From positions 1 through 45,954 of IMG/VR virus record IMGVR_UViG_3300021962_000192: DNA of 45,954 bases, one strand, 5' to 3'. Below are positions 16,615 to 26,902 of the stretch, piece by piece. The notes beneath the pieces were generated by a model. The model was given only the letters and a program-made list of their open reading frames with translations. It did not search any database and was not told the origin of the DNA. A program made the position numbers and the translations under genes. Source of the DNA: a virus. Within the stretch, counting starts at the first letter, position 1. Each line of letters opens with the position of its first letter.

Positions 16615-17154
16615 ATGGACTACACACCAATAATTCTAAAAAATAAAGGCGTTCCCTGCTCTTTCTCAAAAGTTAAATACATTAATGAGAATCCTCCAAC
16701 GTGGGAAAAAGTATATGATGCGGAAGGCAATATCGTTGCCGAATCATTAAATATTAAATTTACGAACAACAGTATTGCTGATATTGAAACACACTACAAA
16801 GGTCTTGATAATTGGCAAAACCAACTTGAATCATTGCCGGTTAGTTCAATCAGACAAACATTTTCTTTCGTACTGAATCTCCCTGTTAATCAAGTTGGAG
16901 AGATGATGCTTGAAGGCGAATTGCTTCACTATTCAAATGTGATTGGAGCAGCGTGGGCAATCGCTAACGGAGTGGACCCCAAGGTGGCGAGCAGGATGCT
17001 AAGACAGAGCGCCGAGCTCGCCGTAAACCAAAGAAAAACGCTAAACGAAACGCTAACGGAAACGCTGAACCTGGGGACGGAAGACTCCCCTGGCACCAAT
17101 GGTTCCGACTCTGGGTCGAAACCGGCCAGCCGCTCGAAAAATTCTGGGAAATAA
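16615..17154 (+). CDS. Tail assembly chaperone, short form (gpG-like)
   Basis: The 179-residue protein lies between the major tail protein and the tape measure, the fixed place of tail assembly chaperones. It is mostly helical with a polar Ser/Gly/Lys C-terminus (SDSGSKPASRSKNSGK). A second open frame in the -1 register overlaps its end and encodes a protein-like extension, so this is the unshifted product. The start is ATG 16615, set by the -10 box six bases upstream; GTG 16600 would lie over that box. Confidence 0.75.
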   Translation: MDYTPIILKNKGVPCSFSKVKYINENPPTWEKVYDAEGNIVAESLNIKFTNNSIADIETHYKGLDNWQNQLESLPVSSIRQTFSFVLNLPVNQVGEMMLEGELLHYSNVIGAAWAIANGVDPKVASRMLRQSAELAVNQRKTLNETLTETLNLGTEDSPGTNGSDSGSKPASRSKNSGK

Positions 17155-17270
17155 GTCCAGCTCAAGCAGCAATCATCTTTGAATCCAAGGGTTGGATGAA
17201 GCAAAGAGCGGGCAACAAAGACTTGCTTCAATTTGCTCGTGCTTTAGGCATGCCCACTAATAAAAAATAG
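16615..17270 (+). CDS. Tail assembly chaperone, long form by -1 ribosomal frameshift (gpGT-like)
   Basis: The -1 frame continues to TAG 17268-17270 and reads PWHQWFRLWVETGQPLEKFW then EISPAQAAIIFESKGWM, clearly coding and lacking its own start. A candidate slip site is G GGG ACG (17073-17079; CTG GGG ACG in frame), where the GGG tRNA re-pairs perfectly; a slip at CCCCT (17087-17091) is the alternative. Downstream, GGTT-C-CGAC (17101-17109) pairs with GTCG-A-AACC (17115-17123), a stem-loop of the kind that stimulates slipping. The fused product adds about 60 residues that in other phages contact the tape measure protein. Confidence 0.7.
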
Positions 17271-17309
17271 CGTTGTAATTATCATTTAAATTTTTGCTGT
17301 TTGCGTTTT

Positions 17310-17328
17310 TTTTCTCTGTATGAGAAAA
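17310..17328 (+). other. Inverted repeat upstream of tape measure gene
   Basis: TTTTCTC (17310-17316), TGTAT, GAGAAAA (17322-17328): a perfect seven-base-pair stem ending seven bases before the tape-measure ATG, which lacks a Shine-Dalgarno sequence. It may modulate translation of this very long gene or act as a weak terminator on the opposite strand. Confidence 0.4.
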
Positions 17329-17335
17329 TTTTGGC

Positions 17336-20300
17336 ATGTCTAATGCCAGTGGGAGCCTGCCGCTTAACGTAAGAATTACGATTAATACTACTGGCGCGCG
17401 TCAAGCCACAAACAGTATGCGCGCAGTAACGGGCGCGAGCATGGGTATGAGCCGTGGATTGGGCCAAAGCGTCATCTCAATGCGAACACTTGGTGACGCA
17501 ACTCGTCAATCGGCGTCACTCTTGAAGTACACCTTCTTTGGTGCTGCGCTAAATGTCGGCAAGTCGGCACTTCAGATGTCTCGAAATTTTGAAGTTACTT
17601 TTGCTCGAATCAAAGGTTTGGTAAACATTGGCGCGGCCCAAATGGAAATCTTCAAAAAGAGCGTTCTTTCTCTTGCTGGAGAAACAGGTCGAGCCCCAAT
17701 AGAACTTGCCGACGCTTTATACTTCGTCACCTCGGCGGGTATTAAAGATGCTCGCGCACTTCAAGTTTTGGAAAACGCAGCTAGAGCTTCTGCGGCCGGT
17801 CTTGGAGAAACAAAGGTTGTAGCCGATGCTGTTACCTCAACTCTCAACGCTTATGGCGAAGGAGCATATTCAGCCGCAGAAGTAACCGATATTTTGGTTG
17901 CAACAGTACGAGAAGGTAAAGCGGAAGCCGATACATTTGCCCCAGCTTTAGGTAAGGTTTTGCCTGTAGCCGCCGCATTCGGCGCATCGTTTGAGGATGT
18001 TTCAGCAGCAATCGCCGCACTTTCACGTACTGGTTTGTCTGCAGGAACTTCAGCAATTTATATGCGTCAAGTTTTATCTCAATTACTAAAACCAAGCAAG
18101 CAAGCAGAAGAAGCACTCATTGGGGTTGGTACAAGCGCAGAAAAAATCAGACAAAACGTTGCTGATAAAGGCTTATTCCCCGCACTTCAAGAACTGAATA
18201 CTCAACTTAGTGCCAATACAACCTCAACTGCAAAAGTGTTCGGCAACGTTCGAGCTTTAACTGCAGTACTTGCACTTTTGGGTCCAAACGCCGAAGCTAA
18301 CGCAGAAATTTTTAGAAAGTTAAATAACGCCGGCGGCGACTTAGACTACGCCTTTACCGCAGTTCAAGAAACTTTGGACATGAAATTCAATAAGGCGTTT
18401 GCAGCAAGCCAAGCCGCGATGATTAAGTTGGGTGATTCACTCAAAGGTGTTGCTGTCACTTTGCTAAATTTTCAAACTGCAATAACCAGCACGTTGACGG
18501 CATTATTTGGTGCGGATAATGCATTTGGCGGTTTGGCGAGAACAACAGTAAAGGTTGTTGCCGGCTTAGCAATTTTAGGTACGGTCTTTACCGCATTATT
18601 AAGAACTGGTTCGTCGATTATCCGTTTGTATTCGAATATGACTGTCGCCGCTGCGGGCTTTACAAGAGGAGTAATGCTCAATGGCAGGTTTGTTTCAATG
18701 GCGTCAACTCAAACAGGTATTTTTGCAAATGTCGCAAATTCTGCTGGGGTTACCTTATCCAGGTTAGCGCTTCAACAAAATCAGGTTAATTTATCCTCTA
18801 TGAGCTTGGGCCAAGCTCAGAGAGCTGTCGCCGCGCAGTACGCTCAAGCTACTACGGCAACGCAAATTCAAGCCGTTAATACAGGAATTTTAGCATCGCA
18901 GCAACAGGCTGGTGCTTTGACAACCAGAAGCGTAATTTTGGCTCAGATTGGACTTGAAAAAGCGCAAAATAATGGCAACATAGGCTTGTTTAGAAAAATA
19001 GGTCTAACTCAACTTGCTAAAACTGCAGATAACACTTTAGCTATAAGCAGTGCTACGGCTACCGCTCAACAGAATGCGCTGACTGGCGCAACTTTAAGAG
19101 GAGCTATAGCAATGGGTATTTTTTCAATAGCCGTCAAAGGAGTAATGGCTGCATTCGGCGTATTTACGCTTATCTTTTCTGTAGTTTCCATTTTTAAAAC
19201 TTTTAGAAAAAGTAGCGACGATGCATCCACTGGTGTAAAGAAATTAAAAGACAACCTTGAAGATTTGAATGATGTTGGAAATGGAACCGTTGCATGGATT
19301 AAAGATGGGCTAGTTGTCAAGGTAGGTATTGACACAACTAGCGCCGCTGACCAGAAAATCCAAGATGCCCTTCTGGAAGAGCTGGGTGGGGAAGAAGGCG
19401 ATTTTTATAAAGGTTTACAAAAAATAGTAAACGAGAATATCGCTGGCGAAGATATTAGAGCCATCTATGCAAAAACAATTATCGATTCTCAGTTTGGCAA
19501 TCAAACACCTGAAGAACAAGAAGCTGTAAAAAATATTCTTGCTAACGCTTTAAAGGTTGACCCTAAGCAAATTGAAAACGCTACTGCTGAATCATTTACG
19601 GGAGTTCAAGGCGCGGACACAATATTAACCAGGGCATATATCGAATCGTTTACGTCTGCTCAAAAAAAGATTGAAGAGTACGCAACAGATTACGGAATTC
19701 AAATTCCTCAAATTGGCGTAGAGGCTGGCGAGTTCGACTTAGGAAATACTTTCGATGGAATTTCAGATGCTCTGTCTAGATACGCTTCTGGTTCTGCCGG
19801 ATACGGTAAAGCAGAAGAAATTGGCAAAACCATAAGCAGAAACCTAGGCGAAGGTTTTACTGGGGCATTACAAGATAGTGCTTCAGTTTTGCCGTTCACT
19901 AAAGGTTTAGAAAACTTACTTGAAGATACAAGTAAATTAGACCCCGTAAAACAAAGTCAATTTATTCAAGAATTTGTTTCGGGAACATTTGAAGGTCTTG
20001 ATGGAAGCCTCCAGGTATTAAAAGACAAAACCGGCAACTTATCTGAAATTTTTCTTAATTCTGAAAACCGCAGTGCGGCAATTGAACTTATTGTGGGCTC
20101 GCTTAAGGTGAGCTCAGGTGAGGCCGGCCTCATTTTAGACCAACTGCAAAAGAAGTTAGAAAAAGTTCCTAAAGGTCAAAAAGGTGCTGCTGAGGCTGCA
20201 AAAATTACGGCGGAATTTTTCAATAAACAAGTTGTTGCAACAAATAAACTTAATTCTGCTACAAACATCACAGTAAGCGGTCTCAAGGAAACCGAAGACC

Positions 20301-22372
20301 AATTTAAAGATGTATCATCAGCTGTTAGTGACGCAATAAAAGAATATGACGCTGCTACCGGAGCGATAAAAGCTTATTCAGAAGGTCAAGAAGCGCTCCT
20401 TGGTTTGAATAAGAGTGGCGTAGAAGCAGCTATTGATTATCGCGAATCATTAAGCAAGATATCTGATTCGACAGGCAAGGTTGGTAGTGGTCTTTTCTCA
20501 ATGACCGAAAATGCTGATGATGCCCAAAAAGCAATTATTGATTCAGTAGAAAGCTTGCTTGACGCCGCAAATATTAAGGCGGCTGCAGGAGATAAGGAAG
20601 GCGCAATCGCAATGATTGCTGCTGGCTCGGCAGATATTGTAAGCGCTGGTGTTGCAGCTGGAATTAGTTCAGCGGATATCTTTACGCTTTTTGAGCAGAT
20701 TGGGTTTGGTCGGGATATAGCAGAAGCTTTCTTCGATTCCGAGGAAGCAGCGGCTAATGGCGGCAAAGATGTAGGCGCAGCAATTAATAATGGTATGAAA
20801 ACTGGATTACTGGCATCACAAGGCGTGGTGAGCCAGGCCGTCAGTAGCCAAAGCAAGGCTTTACTCCAGCAATTAAAAGATTTTTGGATTATTAAATCAC
20901 CATCCAAAGTTGCGGAAAAAGAAATTGGTATACCTATTGGCGAAGGAATCCAATTCGGCTTAGTTCAATCAGGTAAAAATAATAAATTTGCAAACATTCT
21001 TGGTGGAAAATTAATTAAAAGCATTAATAATGCAATAGGTAAGGCTTCGGAAAAATCACGGGGCAGCATTTGGTCAGCTTTTACTACTTCGTTTATGAAG
21101 AAAAAGGGTGATGTCAAAACACCTATTCAAGATTACGTTAAAGCCGTAGTCAGTAGAATGAAAGAGGTAATTGGTTCTCTTGGTCAATACCTTAACGCCC
21201 AGCTAGATTTCAGCAAAGCTAAAACCGATTTAGCAAAATTGGCTAATACTCAAAGACTTTACGAAAGCAATTTAGCCAAAGCTAGAAGAGCTCAAGGAGC
21301 AAGCGAACTTAAGTTTGGCCTTGAAGGCGGTGCTCAAGTTACGGACTATGAGCAGGCACAAATTGATGAATTGCAAAAATCATTTGAGCAAGCCTCTCGA
21401 GATTATGCGCTTGGTAGAGCAACATTGGTCGACGTAGTAGATGCTGAGATTGCCTTACAGGAAGCTCGAGCGGCTGCCGCAGAAACTAACTCGGATGTAA
21501 TAGATTCACAAAATACAACCATAGATAGAACGAGAGAATTACAAGATAAAAATTTAGAATTTGCGGCTGCACAGGTTGCTGTTCTGGAATCATATGCCGA
21601 TGTTATAGAGGCGTCAATTGAGCTTTATTGGAATTCAAAAGAATTGCCTGGTGTTTTTAATCAACTTGCCGCGGCAGCTGGCGTCACAAACGGGACACTT
21701 CAAATTGGTGGAGAAAAAATTGCCGACATTGGCATCAAGTTTGATGGCCTACTTGAAAAAGTTGGGTTGAACTTAACTGACCCAGCAGGTGAATTTGCTA
21801 CGGCGCTTCAAGGTCTTGGTCCAACAATGTGGGATGCTATTAAAGCTTCGGTATCTGAAGCAATTGCAAAATCTCCATTAACACTTGGATTTGGCTCTGG
21901 CGGAAGCGGTGGCGGCAGTGGTAGTAAAGGCGGCACGCCGTCTAATTCTTGTACAACTTTTCCATGTCCGCCGGGTCAAGTAGGTAAATTGCAAAGTAAC
22001 GGTACTTGTGCTTGCGTTGAGGCACCAAAGTACTCGTATGTCTCTCCGTCTATGGCAGCCTCTTATATTAAAAGTAAATTACCACCGCTACCAGTGGTTA
22101 GAAAAGCTGTTGGTGGGCCAATTTTGTCTGGCAACCCATACATGATTGGAGAAAAAGGACCGGAAATGTTCCTGCCTAATGTTTCGGGAACTGTGGTTAC
22201 GGCTTCTGCTCTTGAGCGCTATACAAGGGTCAGAAGCTCGATGACATCAGGCGGACAACAAGGTGCTGGTAATAATATTGAAGTCAATGTCTACAATCCA
22301 ACCCCAGAACCAGCCGCTGACTCAATTACCCGTCGCATGAAAGTTCTTTCAAATAACGGATTGTTTGGTTAA
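17336..22372 (+). CDS. Tape measure protein
   Basis: At 1678 residues it is the longest protein here. Residues about 80-290 are the TP901-type tape measure core (KSVLSLAGETGRAPIELADA, YFVTSAGIKDARALQVLENA, SALSRTGLSAGT-type segments). A hydrophobic region lies near 590-620 (FSIAVKGVMAAFGVFTLIFS), followed by long helices. Near the C-terminus there is a Gly/Ser-rich linker, a small Cys-rich insert (SCTTFPCPPGQ...CACVE) and the classic GEKGPEMFLPNVSGTVV ending. It sets tail length and may help DNA entry. By the usual 1.5 Å per residue rule the tail would be about 250 nm. Confidence 0.93.
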   Translation: MSNASGSLPLNVRITINTTGARQATNSMRAVTGASMGMSRGLGQSVISMRTLGDATRQSASLLKYTFFGAALNVGKSALQMSRNFEVTFARIKGLVNIGAAQMEIFKKSVLSLAGETGRAPIELADALYFVTSAGIKDARALQVLENAARASAAGLGETKVVADAVTSTLNAYGEGAYSAAEVTDILVATVREGKAEADTFAPALGKVLPVAAAFGASFEDVSAAIAALSRTGLSAGTSAIYMRQVLSQLLKPSKQAEEALIGVGTSAEKIRQNVADKGLFPALQELNTQLSANTTSTAKVFGNVRALTAVLALLGPNAEANAEIFRKLNNAGGDLDYAFTAVQETLDMKFNKAFAASQAAMIKLGDSLKGVAVTLLNFQTAITSTLTALFGADNAFGGLARTTVKVVAGLAILGTVFTALLRTGSSIIRLYSNMTVAAAGFTRGVMLNGRFVSMASTQTGIFANVANSAGVTLSRLALQQNQVNLSSMSLGQAQRAVAAQYAQATTATQIQAVNTGILASQQQAGALTTRSVILAQIGLEKAQNNGNIGLFRKIGLTQLAKTADNTLAISSATATAQQNALTGATLRGAIAMGIFSIAVKGVMAAFGVFTLIFSVVSIFKTFRKSSDDASTGVKKLKDNLEDLNDVGNGTVAWIKDGLVVKVGIDTTSAADQKIQDALLEELGGEEGDFYKGLQKIVNENIAGEDIRAIYAKTIIDSQFGNQTPEEQEAVKNILANALKVDPKQIENATAESFTGVQGADTILTRAYIESFTSAQKKIEEYATDYGIQIPQIGVEAGEFDLGNTFDGISDALSRYASGSAGYGKAEEIGKTISRNLGEGFTGALQDSASVLPFTKGLENLLEDTSKLDPVKQSQFIQEFVSGTFEGLDGSLQVLKDKTGNLSEIFLNSENRSAAIELIVGSLKVSSGEAGLILDQLQKKLEKVPKGQKGAAEAAKITAEFFNKQVVATNKLNSATNITVSGLKETEDQFKDVSSAVSDAIKEYDAATGAIKAYSEGQEALLGLNKSGVEAAIDYRESLSKISDSTGKVGSGLFSMTENADDAQKAIIDSVESLLDAANIKAAAGDKEGAIAMIAAGSADIVSAGVAAGISSADIFTLFEQIGFGRDIAEAFFDSEEAAANGGKDVGAAINNGMKTGLLASQGVVSQAVSSQSKALLQQLKDFWIIKSPSKVAEKEIGIPIGEGIQFGLVQSGKNNKFANILGGKLIKSINNAIGKASEKSRGSIWSAFTTSFMKKKGDVKTPIQDYVKAVVSRMKEVIGSLGQYLNAQLDFSKAKTDLAKLANTQRLYESNLAKARRAQGASELKFGLEGGAQVTDYEQAQIDELQKSFEQASRDYALGRATLVDVVDAEIALQEARAAAAETNSDVIDSQNTTIDRTRELQDKNLEFAAAQVAVLESYADVIEASIELYWNSKELPGVFNQLAAAAGVTNGTLQIGGEKIADIGIKFDGLLEKVGLNLTDPAGEFATALQGLGPTMWDAIKASVSEAIAKSPLTLGFGSGGSGGGSGSKGGTPSNSCTTFPCPPGQVGKLQSNGTCACVEAPKYSYVSPSMAASYIKSKLPPLPVVRKAVGGPILSGNPYMIGEKGPEMFLPNVSGTVVTASALERYTRVRSSMTSGGQQGAGNNIEVNVYNPTPEPAADSITRRMKVLSNNGLFG

Positions 22373-22374
22373 TT

Positions 22375-23256
22375 ATGTCTACTGCATTTCCTAAAGTTCT
22401 TGAATATTACGTAGTTAATGATATTGAATTAGCAACACACGGCTACATGATTTCGAGCATCGAGCGTGGTATTCCCGGAAGAAAAGGTGAGAACTTCACC
22501 TCTGGTTCAATACACGGAGACCAATGGCGGGAAAAAAGATTAACTCCAAGAACTGAAACTTGGACTGTGTGGATTTGTGATGCGCACCCGACAACTGGTG
22601 TCGTTCCATCAACTGATGCTGGTAAAAGGGCCCAATTCAACGAAAACTACGACACGGTATTTAATTTGTTTGGAAGAATGCAAGAGCTTTTAACCATTGT
22701 TCATTACAGAGTAGACCCAACCAACCCAAGCGTTTATTCAACGAGGGTTGGATATGGAGAAGTAGTTTCTTCTATATCTGTCGGGGATAACTCACTACTG
22801 AATTATGTTGAGTTTTCTGTTGAGGTAAGTTTCCCCGACCCACGCTGGTTCTCCCCAACAACTGTAAGTCCAGGTTTAACAGCAACAAAATCTTCTGGTG
22901 ATGCAGTCCCAATTACGTGCCTTGCTGCAGATGTTGGAACGGCCCCAGTCACCTATATGACTATAACTATCACCTCTACTGGCACACTCGTGAACCCACG
23001 AATATCCAATACAACTTATCCTTCTTCGCCTTCGGTTATTGGATTTAACGGAACTCTTACTAGTGGCCAGAGTGTCATCATTAATACTGACGCATTGACA
23101 GTAACCAAAGCTTCAGTCAATTCGATATCTAGCCTGTATCGCACTGGCTCACGGCAATCATGGTTTGAGCTATTCCCAGAAGATAATGATTTGAGTTTTT
23201 TCTCGACCAGCGGGACCGGAACGGTTAGTATTACATATAGGAAAGCATATTTCTAA
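22375..23256 (+). CDS. Distal tail protein (Dit-like)
   Basis: The 293-residue protein starts two bases after the tape-measure stop and ends immediately before the next gene. N-terminal strands (YVVNDIELATHGYMISSIER, KRLTPRTETWTVWI) and a C-terminal galectin-like beta region (about 185-290) match siphovirus distal tail proteins that join the tube to the tip. Assignment is by position and layout. Confidence 0.75.
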   Translation: MSTAFPKVLEYYVVNDIELATHGYMISSIERGIPGRKGENFTSGSIHGDQWREKRLTPRTETWTVWICDAHPTTGVVPSTDAGKRAQFNENYDTVFNLFGRMQELLTIVHYRVDPTNPSVYSTRVGYGEVVSSISVGDNSLLNYVEFSVEVSFPDPRWFSPTTVSPGLTATKSSGDAVPITCLAADVGTAPVTYMTITITSTGTLVNPRISNTTYPSSPSVIGFNGTLTSGQSVIINTDALTVTKASVNSISSLYRTGSRQSWFELFPEDNDLSFFSTSGTGTVSITYRKAYF

Positions 23257-26200
23257 ATGGCTAAAACAACATGGGATGCATGGGTTGTTCTAGCTAACGA
23301 CCCCTTAAATGTAGTTTCCTATATTCCTCGTTGGAAAACAATTGAGTTCTCTGACCAATTAAATGATGTTGGTTCTGGCTCTCTGTCGCATGATTTATCT
23401 GACCCATTTTTTGAAGCATTTGAAACGCAGAATGGAAATAGTTTATTAACCGGCCCGTACGCAATCAAAATTGTGCGAGACGGACAACCAGTATTCACGT
23501 TTTTTATCGAAGATATTCAGGTTGACCGCTCCAGCATAACTCAGCCAATACAAATTAGTGGAAGAGGAATAGCTGCGGCTCTCGAATGGGGAATTGTCCT
23601 CCCGCAGGATTTTTCAAATCAAGCTCGTGCTGTTGCTGGTTCGACACAGAGACCAAAGTTTTTTGACAGATTATTCCCTGGATATTCATATAACGTTCGA
23701 TGCGCAACGACAGCCAATCTTGCTTCAACGTATGCAAATGGTGCTTCAGCCGACATTCCTGGTTCTGGGGCACGATTAACATCAACAAGTAATGGCTCGA
23801 TAAACAACAGCGGTATTGATGGAGTGACAGACCTGGTTGTCGGCGACACAATCCTTGTCAAGAACCAAAGCAATTTAGCGCACAATGGTGTTTACTGGGT
23901 GGTCTATCCTGGTTCACCGACGGCACCATGGGTTCTTCAAAGAACAGCTACTGCAGACGGCTCACCAATCAAAGATTTAGCTGTAGACAATGCTGCGTTC
24001 GTTTTAGAGGGAGTACAAAACGGTTATAAGTCTTTCAAAATAAGCAGCAATGACGGGCTAACGAACGCCAATCAAGTAGGAACAAAAAATATTACCTTTA
24101 CCCAACTATCTATTGGGTCATTTACTGGAATATCGGCGTTTTATGTTTTATTTACGGAGGCTGATAGCGGCTACGAACTAGACACAACAAGAGATAATTT
24201 TGCTCAAGTCCGTACAGAGTACGGTCGAGGTGGTATCGGTTTTGCTGTTGACTGGCCGTTATCTCTTGACTCAACATTGCAAAGCTCTTTTGGGCAGACT
24301 GACTCGAAAGGGAGAGTTGCCCAAGACGGTGGAAACTTCAATGTCGCAGTAGGACGAACACTGCTTGATGTTATTAACGAAGTTGCCAGCAACACTGGAG
24401 TCGATTGGCATGTGAGCCCAGACGGTCTGATTTCAATGTGCATCAGGCCGTTTACGAATCCAACAGTAACCCTATCGACGCCATTTGGAACGGATAGAAC
24501 ATCTGGCTCCGGAGCAATGCTCTTCACCCTACCGATGCTCTCTTCGGCTGAAACAATGACCTCCGTCTCTGAGTTGAGAACAGTTATGTACGGTTCGGAT
24601 GGTTTCAACTTAGACAAACAAATATCTGACAAAACAGGAATTTATGGTTTCCGAGAAGGATTTATTGAGAATACCTCCGACACAGCTCCGGCTGTCGCCA
24701 ACATAACTTCGGCGGCATTGCGAACCGTACGAGATGGCAAACTTCAAATTACGGCAACGTTCCAAGAGCGCGACGGAATGGTCGCTTGGAATAATTTTGG
24801 TCTTGGCGATAAGGTTCTTGTTGAAATTGAAGTTGGCACTTTTGATGAAAGAATTATTAGTGCACTATCTGCTTCTGTTTCTGAAAGCGGAGACGAATCG
24901 GTTGAGGTAACTTTCGGGGATGTTTTCAATGACATAGCAACCGACTTAAGCCGAGCTGCAAACTATGGTCAGGTAACCGCAGCGAATCTTCCAACATTTA
25001 CAGCGCGAGCAACATCTGCAAAGCCTGAAGGCCCGACCTCAACATCTGTCGGCACTGAAGTTCAAGGATTAAGTAATCGCGCAGTCGCAAACTGGGAGGG
25101 CAATGACGCAACCAGCGTTTCACAGTATGAAGCAATTATTTTTAGAGAAAAACAAGTACTCAGTGGTGGAAATTTTATTTCTATCGCTTATGACATTTCA
25201 AATGCTGTCCGAAGCGGGAATATAGGAGCAATAACAACAACCGTCCCCCATAATCTTTCCCCTGGTGATTTGATAAATATTTACGACACCCTTAATGGTG
25301 AATTTGATGGTCTTGTGGTTTTGGTGACCGGATTTATAGATACAACGACATTCACTATTGATTCGCCGGGTCCCGATTATTCAGTGCCTTCAGGTCATAC
25401 TGGCTACGTGACTTTGGTGGCTGAAAGTCATTCTCAATTTGTTGATAGTTCCAAGAAGAGTGTTGTAATCGAAAATCTTGCAGCGCCCGGTCGTGAATAT
25501 TCCTTCACGGTTGTCCCATATGCTCTTAACGGCGGAAGAGGTATACCTTCTGCCCCTGTTGCGTTTACTGCATCGAGCGACCCCCAGGTTCTATTTAACG
25601 GCGCAATTAGGTCAACAAATTATGTTTCCAATACGTCTGGCTGGACTATTGAGGCTGACGGTAATGCGGAGTTCAATGATGTAATTATCCGTAATGGCGC
25701 TTTTGTTCAAGGAACCTTTACTTCTCCATTAATTAGAACAGCAAATACTTTCCCTAGAGTCGAACTTAGTAGTTCTGGAATTATTGCGTACAACAACCTT
25801 GGGGATGCAAAAACAACAATTAGTAGCAGTACCGGAACAATCACTTCAGTCAATGGTAGTTTTAGTGGAGCGATTACCGCTTCCACCATAAGCGGAACCA
25901 CAATTAGTGGTGGCTCAATTTCTATTGGTTCAAACTTTTCAGTTACCAATTCTGGCGTCCTTACTGCGAGCGGCGCCACAATCACTGGCGACATCACAGC
26001 TAATGCTTTGACCGCAAATGTTACAATCACCACCCCAAATATTAGTGGTGGTCAAATTTATGGAACAGAATTAAATATTAATGACGCTTTTATTGTTGAC
26101 GAAAATGGCGCTTTATTGGCTACCGATGCGGCAGTAACCGGAGAGATTGTTGCAACAACGGGGTATATAGGTGGATGGCAAATTGATGGTTCTGGAAGAT

Positions 26201-26895
26201 TGATTTCAAGTGCGGCTAATCCGGCCGACAGAATGATATTTTCGCCATCAGAGAATAGTGGTAAGGGCGCTATTTCCGCAGCTGGAATTTCTATCGGTAA
26301 CGGAGATATTGTCGCAGAACAAATCGAATTAACTAATAAATTGGCTGTATTTTTTACTGGAGCAAGTACTTATTCTGGTCAACCCAATTATGGATTTTCT
26401 TTCTTTTACAACCCAACGCAAGACAAACTTTATGCAATTATTGGGGACAGTATTATTTATTGCATAGAAAAATGTGGAACAACACCACCCGTGACTCCTC
26501 CTGTGACTCCACCTGTGACCCCACCCGTAACACCTCCAGTAACTCCTCCAGTAACGCCGGTGACTCCACCAGTGGTCCCACCAGACGTTCCTGGCGAATA
26601 TAGGTACTGCAGCGAGCTTCAAGTTTCGCTTGGTGAAAACGGTTGCGTAACAACCGGGCAGTGCATTGAGCCTGGCTGGGGTGCAATTTGCACGGCCCCT
26701 GTAACGCCACCGGTGACCCCTCCGGTTACGCCGCCGGTGACTCCTCCTGTGACTCCTCCTGTAACGCCACCGGTAACGCCTCCTGTAACGCCTCCTGTAA
26801 CGCCTCCAGTTACTCCACCGTGCCCTGATTGCGGCGACATTGGGCCGTGTTGTGGAACTTGCGTTGGCGTAAAGGGTGTTTACTCGTGTCAATAG
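23257..26895 (+). CDS. Large tail tip/fibre protein with fibronectin-like region and TPPV repeats
   Basis: In this 1212-residue protein, the N-terminal part (about 1-570) resembles tail-tip (Tal/gp27-like) hub proteins, with strands such as YAIKIVRDGQPVFTFFIEDI. A fibronectin III-like segment lies near 740-780, followed by Thr/Ser/Ile-rich fibre-shaft repeats (TASTISGTTISGGSISIGSN). The C-terminus carries two blocks of TPPV repeats (26484-26580 and 26697-26820) separated and capped by Cys-rich segments (GENGCVTTGQCIEPGWG; CPDCGDIGPCCGTC). The repeats use varied synonymous codons, so the peptide rather than the DNA is being kept. Proline- and threonine-rich repeats are natural targets for prolyl hydroxylation and O-glycosylation, and such enzymes are encoded just downstream. 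Confidence 0.82.
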   Translation: MAKTTWDAWVVLANDPLNVVSYIPRWKTIEFSDQLNDVGSGSLSHDLSDPFFEAFETQNGNSLLTGPYAIKIVRDGQPVFTFFIEDIQVDRSSITQPIQISGRGIAAALEWGIVLPQDFSNQARAVAGSTQRPKFFDRLFPGYSYNVRCATTANLASTYANGASADIPGSGARLTSTSNGSINNSGIDGVTDLVVGDTILVKNQSNLAHNGVYWVVYPGSPTAPWVLQRTATADGSPIKDLAVDNAAFVLEGVQNGYKSFKISSNDGLTNANQVGTKNITFTQLSIGSFTGISAFYVLFTEADSGYELDTTRDNFAQVRTEYGRGGIGFAVDWPLSLDSTLQSSFGQTDSKGRVAQDGGNFNVAVGRTLLDVINEVASNTGVDWHVSPDGLISMCIRPFTNPTVTLSTPFGTDRTSGSGAMLFTLPMLSSAETMTSVSELRTVMYGSDGFNLDKQISDKTGIYGFREGFIENTSDTAPAVANITSAALRTVRDGKLQITATFQERDGMVAWNNFGLGDKVLVEIEVGTFDERIISALSASVSESGDESVEVTFGDVFNDIATDLSRAANYGQVTAANLPTFTARATSAKPEGPTSTSVGTEVQGLSNRAVANWEGNDATSVSQYEAIIFREKQVLSGGNFISIAYDISNAVRSGNIGAITTTVPHNLSPGDLINIYDTLNGEFDGLVVLVTGFIDTTTFTIDSPGPDYSVPSGHTGYVTLVAESHSQFVDSSKKSVVIENLAAPGREYSFTVVPYALNGGRGIPSAPVAFTASSDPQVLFNGAIRSTNYVSNTSGWTIEADGNAEFNDVIIRNGAFVQGTFTSPLIRTANTFPRVELSSSGIIAYNNLGDAKTTISSSTGTITSVNGSFSGAITASTISGTTISGGSISIGSNFSVTNSGVLTASGATITGDITANALTANVTITTPNISGGQIYGTELNINDAFIVDENGALLATDAAVTGEIVATTGYIGGWQIDGSGRLISSAANPADRMIFSPSENSGKGAISAAGISIGNGDIVAEQIELTNKLAVFFTGASTYSGQPNYGFSFFYNPTQDKLYAIIGDSIIYCIEKCGTTPPVTPPVTPPVTPPVTPPVTPPVTPVTPPVVPPDVPGEYRYCSELQVSLGENGCVTTGQCIEPGWGAICTAPVTPPVTPPVTPPVTPPVTPPVTPPVTPPVTPPVTPPVTPPCPDCGDIGPCCGTCVGVKGVYSCQ
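26484..26580 (+). repeat. TPPV-coding repeats, block 1
   Basis: About seven 12-base units encoding Thr-Pro-Pro-Val, with synonymous variation at third positions. A second, longer block follows at 26697-26820 after a Cys-containing spacer. Confidence 0.85.
26697..26820 (+). repeat. TPPV-coding repeats, block 2
   Basis: About ten 12-base units encoding Thr-Pro-Pro-Val, ending in PPCPDCGD. Copy number may vary between relatives through recombination between units. Confidence 0.85.
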
Positions 26896-26902
26896 AGTTA
26901 TG

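Noticed and set aside
26329-26892. Minus-strand Arg/Trp-rich and Gly/Val/Thr repeat frames opposite the TPPV repeats
   Set aside because: They are mirror products of the 12-base repeats; the plus strand has the long tail-protein frame.
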